From NCBI GenBank assembly GCA_031267995.1, contig JAIRXZ010000175.1:1-8612 (forward strand): a stretch of DNA of 8,612 nt. Reading direction: 5' to 3'. The number at the start of each line of letters is the position of its first letter. Within the stretch, counting starts at the first letter, position 1. The notes under the pieces are model-generated. The model saw only the letters and a list, made by a program, of their open reading frames with translations, searched no databases and was not told where the DNA came from. The stretch comes from Odoribacteraceae bacterium. GTDB lineage: Bacteria > Bacteroidota > Bacteroidia > Bacteroidales > Marinifilaceae. The position numbers and the translations under genes were made by a program. Positions 5,136-8,612 of this stretch are shown piece by piece.

Positions 5136-7211
5136 ATGAATCAACCCACCGCCGCGCGCCGCGAAACAGGAGAAAACCCCCTCCTCCAGGAGTTTGACAC
5201 ACCCTTCGGGGCGCCCCCCTTCCACCTGATTCGCCCGGGGCATTACCTGCCCGCCATCCAGCGCGCCATCCGCGTGCACGACGACGAAATCTCCGTCATC
5301 GCCAACAACCCCGCGGCGCCGACGTTTGAAAACACCATCCTCCCCTTCGACAGGTCGGGGAAGCTCCTGCGGCGCGTCGGGCTGATCTTTTTCAACATGA
5401 TGGAGGTCGATGCCAACAGCGAGATGAACGGCATCTCCATGACCATCGCCCCCCTGATGGCGGCGCACGAGGACGACGTGATGATGAACGAAAAGCTCTT
5501 TTCCCGCGTCAAAGCCCTGCGCGACGCCGGCGAATCCCTGAAACTCGACCCCGTGGCCGCACGCGCCCTCGACCGCTACTACGTCGATTTTTCCCGCGGC
5601 GGCGCCTTTCTCACGGACTACCAAAAGGGTCGCGTGAAGGAGATTAACGCCGAACTCGCCACCCTCGCCCTCCTCTTTGGCGAGCACCTGCGGCGGGAGA
5701 TTGCCGCGAACCCCGTCATCGTCGATGATCCCGCCACCCTCGCCGGCCTCCCCGCCCACCTCGTCAACGCCGCCGCTGCAGCCGCAGCCCGCGACGGGCG
5801 GGAGGGAAAGTGGAAGTTTACCCTCCATCGCTCCAACGTCGACGCCATCCTCTGCCACGCCGACGACAGGTCGTTTCGCCAGCGCGTCCACCGGGAAGCC
5901 GCCAACCTGGGCGCCCGCTCCAACGAGAATGACAACAAAAGCATCCTCCGCCTGATTGCCGCGCGCCGCCTGGAAAAGGCTAACGTCATGGGATATAAAT
6001 GCCACGCCGATTACGCCCTCGAGGAGAACATGGCAAAAACGCCCGACGCCGTCTACGCCTTTCTCGACCGCGTCCTCGCGCCCGCCCTCCGCGTCGCCAA
6101 CGAGGAACTGGAAGCCCTCAACGCCCTGGCCGACAACCACGACGTGGAACCTTGGGACTGGCTCTACTACACCGAAAAACTGCGGCAACAAAAATTCGGC
6201 GCCGGCGCGGAGACGCTCGCCCCCTACCTCCTCCTGGACAACGTGCGCGAGGGAATGTTTGACGTGGCCAATCGCCTCTACGGGATCACCTTCCATCGTC
6301 GCGACGACATCCCCGCGTATCACCCCGACGTCGAACGCTACGAGGCGCGGGAACGCGACGGATCCCACCTCGGCATCCTCTACATCGACTACTACTCCCG
6401 CGACAGCAAGTCCGCCGGCGCCTGGATGACGGAATTTCGCCACCACTCCCCGGAACCCTCCGGCGATCATCTCCCGCACGTCGCCATCGTCTTCAACCTC
6501 ACCAAGAGGGCGGAAGGAGAGCCGACGCTGCTCGCGTGGGACGACGTGACGACCCTCTTTCACGAATTTGGCCACGCCCTCCACGGCCTCTTTTCCCGCG
6601 GGGCTTACCGCCGCGTGTCGGGAACCATCCCCGCGGACATGGTGGAACTCCCCTCGCAAATCATGGAAAACTGGGCCTCCGAGCCGGCCGTGATGAAGCG
6701 CTACGCCCGCCACTTCACCACCGGCGAGCCGATCCCGGACGCCCTCGCGAACAGCATACGCGGCAGCCTCGACTTCAACCAGGGCTTCGCGACCGTGGAA
6801 TACCTCGCCTCCGCTTACCTCGACATGGACTGGCACACCCTGGAGTTGCCCGCGCGCCTCTCCGTCGCCGCCTTCGACGAGCGCTCCATGACGCGTCGCC
6901 ACATCCTCTCGCGGATCCCCCCGCGCCACCACTCCTCGCACTTTCTTCACATCTTCAACGGGGAATACGCCGCCGGCTACTACGTCTACCTGTGGGCGGA
7001 AGTCCTTGACACGGACGCCTTCAAGGCGTTCAAGGAGACGGGCGACATCTTCAATCCCCTCCTTGCCGAAAAGTTCCGCCGCCACATCCTGGCCGAGGGC
7101 GGCTTCGGCGACCCGATGACGCGATACGTCAACTTCCGCGGCGCGAACCCCTCGGAACAAGCCCTCCTGGAAAAGCGGGGACTCCTCCCGAAACAAGACA
7201 ACAACGCGTGA
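5136..7211 (+). CDS. M3 family metallopeptidase (peptidyl-dipeptidase Dcp-like)
   Basis: This 691-residue thimet-type zinc peptidase cuts short peptides in the cytoplasm. The zinc site is HEFGH (His476, Glu477, His480), with the third ligand Glu504 in MVELPSQ. The C-terminal substrate-binding segment is HIFNGEYAAGYYVYLWAEVL (605-624). The N-terminal part (FDTPFGAPPFHLIRPGHYLPAI) and the short SGT-to-VE loop favour Dcp over oligopeptidase A. There are two minor oddities. First, the gap from the first His to Glu504 is 28 residues rather than the 29 of E. coli Dcp. Second, a Glu (610) replaces a Gly in the usually glycine-rich loop before the YAAGYY tyrosines. Neither looks disabling. There is no signal peptide. 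I chose ATG 5136 over an in-frame TTG at 5130. The stop overlaps the mutY start in GTGA. Dcp versus OpdA specificity is not certain. Confidence 0.92.
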   Translation: MNQPTAARRETGENPLLQEFDTPFGAPPFHLIRPGHYLPAIQRAIRVHDDEISVIANNPAAPTFENTILPFDRSGKLLRRVGLIFFNMMEVDANSEMNGISMTIAPLMAAHEDDVMMNEKLFSRVKALRDAGESLKLDPVAARALDRYYVDFSRGGAFLTDYQKGRVKEINAELATLALLFGEHLRREIAANPVIVDDPATLAGLPAHLVNAAAAAAARDGREGKWKFTLHRSNVDAILCHADDRSFRQRVHREAANLGARSNENDNKSILRLIAARRLEKANVMGYKCHADYALEENMAKTPDAVYAFLDRVLAPALRVANEELEALNALADNHDVEPWDWLYYTEKLRQQKFGAGAETLAPYLLLDNVREGMFDVANRLYGITFHRRDDIPAYHPDVERYEARERDGSHLGILYIDYYSRDSKSAGAWMTEFRHHSPEPSGDHLPHVAIVFNLTKRAEGEPTLLAWDDVTTLFHEFGHALHGLFSRGAYRRVSGTIPADMVELPSQIMENWASEPAVMKRYARHFTTGEPIPDALANSIRGSLDFNQGFATVEYLASAYLDMDWHTLELPARLSVAAFDERSMTRRHILSRIPPRHHSSHFLHIFNGEYAAGYYVYLWAEVLDTDAFKAFKETGDIFNPLLAEKFRRHILAEGGFGDPMTRYVNFRGANPSEQALLEKRGLLPKQDNNA

Positions 7212-8257
7212 CGACGGCGGACATCCTCGCCGACTGGTATCGTCAACATCGCCGACCCCTGCCCTGGCGGGAGACGCGCGACCCCTACCTGGTGTGGGTT
7301 TCCGAAACCATCCTCCAGCAAACCCGCGTTGCGCAAGGGTTGGAATACTACCAGCGTTTCGTCGCCCGCTTCCCCGACGTGACGGCATTGGCCGCGGCCC
7401 CCGAGGACGAGGTGCTAAAGTATTGGCAAGGACTTGGTTATTACACCCGCGCCCGCAACCTCCTGGCCGCTGCCCGCGACATTGTCGATCGGCGTGGCGG
7501 CGTTTTTCCCGACACCCATGCCGGCGTGCGATCTCTCAAAGGGGTAGGCGATTACACGGCTGCCGCCATCTGTTCCTTTGCCCTGGGCGTGCCGCGCGCC
7601 GTCGTGGACGGGAATGTTTATCGCGTGCTGGCGCGCCTGCACGGCGTGGAGATGGCCGCGGACACCGGCGAGGGACGACGATATTTTGCCGCCCTCGCCG
7701 CCGAACTGCTGCCGACGCGCTCGCACGACGTTCACAACCAGGCGATCATGGAGTTTGGCGCCTTGCAGTGCGTGCCTCGATCGCCGGATTGCCCCGTCTG
7801 CCCGCTGGCCGACCGTTGCGTGGCGCTGGCTACCCGGCGCGTGGACGCGTTGCCCGTCAAAAAGGCCAAACCGACGCTTAAACACCGCTACTTTAATTAT
7901 CTCCACGTCACCGGAAACGGGATGACGCTGCTGGCCAAGCGAGAAGAACGCGACATCTGGCGAAATCTCCACGAGTTTCCCGTGATTGAAACCGACCGTC
8001 CCGTGGAGTTCGACGAGCTTTGCCTGCATCCCCGTTTCCGGGAGTTGCTTTCCGGCGCCACGCTCGCTCGCGTGGAGATAAACGTGATGTCTCGCCGCCA
8101 CCTGCTGACGCATCGCGTGATACATGCTCGCTTTCACCGCCTGGATGTCAGCGAGTTTTCCCCGGCCATGCGCGTGTATTTGCTGGTTCCCGATGCCGAC
8201 TTGGATAGTTACGCGGTGCATCGCCTCGTGCAGGGGTATCTCGAGGAGAGACAATAG
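7208..8257 (+). CDS. A/G-specific adenine glycosylase MutY
   Basis: MutY removes adenine mispaired with 8-oxoguanine in base-excision repair. The 349-residue protein shows catalytic Glu33 in SETILQQTRV, the helix-hairpin-helix LKGVGDYTAAAI (110-121), catalytic Asp134 in VDGNVYRV, and the iron-sulfur cluster cysteines 188, 195, 198 and 204 in the pattern C-X6-C-X2-C-X5-C. The C-terminal NUDIX-like domain (about 226-345) should recognise 8-oxoG. Where other MutY proteins have Phe-Ser-His, this one has Leu300-Thr301-His302. The GTG start at 7208 overlaps the M3 stop codon by 4 nt (GTGA), which implies translational coupling; the family N-terminus (ADWYRQHRRPLPWRE) follows directly, so no other start is needed. 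There is no obvious functional tie to the peptidases. The gene ends 33 nt before the downstream repeat array. Confidence 0.96.
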   Translation: MTTADILADWYRQHRRPLPWRETRDPYLVWVSETILQQTRVAQGLEYYQRFVARFPDVTALAAAPEDEVLKYWQGLGYYTRARNLLAAARDIVDRRGGVFPDTHAGVRSLKGVGDYTAAAICSFALGVPRAVVDGNVYRVLARLHGVEMAADTGEGRRYFAALAAELLPTRSHDVHNQAIMEFGALQCVPRSPDCPVCPLADRCVALATRRVDALPVKKAKPTLKHRYFNYLHVTGNGMTLLAKREERDIWRNLHEFPVIETDRPVEFDELCLHPRFRELLSGATLARVEINVMSRRHLLTHRVIHARFHRLDVSEFSPAMRVYLLVPDADLDSYAVHRLVQGYLEERQ

Positions 8258-8290
8258 TCTGGCCAAAATCTGAAACAGCCTCGCACATTA

Positions 8291-8323
8291 AGACACGTGT
8301 TTCTCGTGAAGAAACACGTGTCT
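8291..8323. terminator. Perfect 14-bp stem-loop after mutY, possible terminator or mRNA end
   Basis: AGACACGTGTTTCT (8291-8304) is the exact reverse complement of AGAAACACGTGTCT (8310-8323), with a 5-nt CGTGA loop. Being the first strong hairpin downstream of mutY, it could end the operon transcript or protect its 3' end. It lacks a T-tract, so an intrinsic terminator is not proven. Similar pairs recur within the array with one or more mismatches. Confidence 0.35.
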
Positions 8324-8444
8324 ATTGCTCAAAGACACGTGTTTCCCGTGAAGAAACACATGTCTTTCGTGAAGAAACACGTGTCTTTCGTCAAGAAACA
8401 CGTGTTTCTCGTGAAGAAACACGTGTCTTTCGTGAAAAAACACG
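8291..8444. repeat. 21-bp tandem array with CACGTG cores (8 units)
   Basis: CACGTG or a one-base variant recurs at 8294, 8315, 8336, 8357, 8378, 8399, 8420 and 8441, always exactly 21 bp apart. The spacer between cores is usually TC(T/C)CGTGA or TTTCGTGA; TCNCGNGA matches at 8302, 8344 and 8407. Two neighbouring units can fold into a long hairpin (see separate entry). Two plus-strand frames are open across it: one gives VSREETR-type heptapeptides, and the other, in frame with mutY after its stop codon, gives KKHVSFV-type heptapeptides. Neither has a convincing upstream ATG. The same unit length as the 144-479 array suggests a common family. The array lies about 33 nt downstream of the mutY stop. 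Confidence 0.9.
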
Positions 8445-8452
8445 AACCATTA

Positions 8453-8509
8453 CGGTGGCTGAGCCTGTCGAAGCCCCAGCCGCGAAGACTTCGACAAGCT
8501 CAGCCACCG
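8453..8509. repeat. REP-like inverted repeat embedded between 21-bp arrays
   Basis: Two 21-nt arms (8453-8473 and 8489-8509) are inverted copies with 20 of 21 matches, sharing CGGTGGCTGAGC and TGTCGAAG, around a 15-nt loop. A sequence of this kind (TTCGACAAGCTCAGCCACCG in one orientation) is a widespread interspersed repeat in Bacteroidota and some other phyla, from memory rather than a search. It interrupts the array but leaves a multiple of 3 and nearly a multiple of 21 between flanking cores. No transposase is adjacent. Confidence 0.75.
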
Positions 8510-8522
8510 AGAATGCCAAATT

Positions 8523-8612
8523 CACTCGCGAGAATCGTGAATTGTCTCGTGAGAATTGCTCAAAAGCACATGTTAATCTCGGAAAAGCACATGGTAATCG
8601 TGGTAGAGCACG
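8523..8612. repeat. Continuation of the 21-bp array (truncated by the window)
   Basis: Units beginning at 8523, 8544, 8565, 8586 and 8607 keep a 21-bp period. The first two have cores CTCGCGAG and CTCGTGAG, the same type as in the 144-479 array. The next two start AGCACATG and resemble a decayed form of the CACGTG core. The array runs off the right end of the window, so its length and what follows are unknown. Confidence 0.75.

Noticed and set aside
3864..7388. Very long minus-strand open frame (1174 codons) opposite pepT and the M3 gene
   Set aside because: It is antisense to two genes with complete catalytic motifs. Its translation is low-complexity, rich in Val, Gly, Glu and His without family motifs, as expected from GC-rich codon bias on the opposite strand.
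8020..8208. Small plus-strand frame inside the 3' end of mutY
   Set aside because: It overlaps the well-supported MutY C-terminal domain in another frame and has no recognisable features.

Overview
This GC-rich window looks like chromosomal DNA of a member of the Bacteroidota, probably Bacteroidales. The genes lack clear Shine-Dalgarno sequences. The two best promoter candidates fit the Bacteroidota pattern (TTG or TTTG at -33, TAnnTTTG at -7). The Rpn-type PD-(D/E)XK protein, the small 64-residue protein and the OPT transporter all read like Bacteroidales family members. I cannot place it to genus from sequence alone.

Layout: positions 1-145 hold a hairpin-forming repeat present in two copies 90 bp apart. 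Positions 144-479 are sixteen units of a strict 21-bp tandem array with palindromic cores. After two short stem-loops comes a minus-strand Rpn-family protein (605-1504) whose catalytic Glu is replaced by Ala. A divergent intergenic region (1505-1696) carries a candidate promoter for each direction and one solitary copy of the array core. A tight plus-strand cluster follows: a 64-residue unknown protein (1697-1891), an OPT-family oligopeptide transporter (1942-3900), tripeptidase PepT (3903-5120), an M3 metallopeptidase (5136-7211) and the adenine glycosylase MutY (7208-8257, overlapping its upstream neighbour by 4 nt). Downstream of mutY, a second 21-bp-period array with a different palindromic core (CACGTG) runs from 8291 to 8444. 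It is followed by a REP-like hairpin (8453-8509) and then by more 21-bp units that reach the window edge.

How the genes fit together: the transporter would bring oligopeptides into the cytoplasm, the M3 enzyme would cut them to shorter peptides, and PepT would remove the N-terminal residue of tripeptides, giving a compact peptide-nutrition operon. MutY, a repair enzyme for A:8-oxoG mispairs, appears to be translationally coupled to the end of it without an obvious functional link. The cluster genes have their catalytic residues and look intact.

The least ordinary part is the pair of 21-bp arrays. They have the same unit length (two turns of B-DNA, and also seven codons). They share the dyad motif TCNCGNGA, and some of their frames are open and encode heptapeptides containing Ser-Arg-Glu. 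Whether they are DNA-binding arrays, satellite-like intergenic repeats or genuine heptapeptide-repeat genes cannot be settled from this window; the tests are given in the findings.
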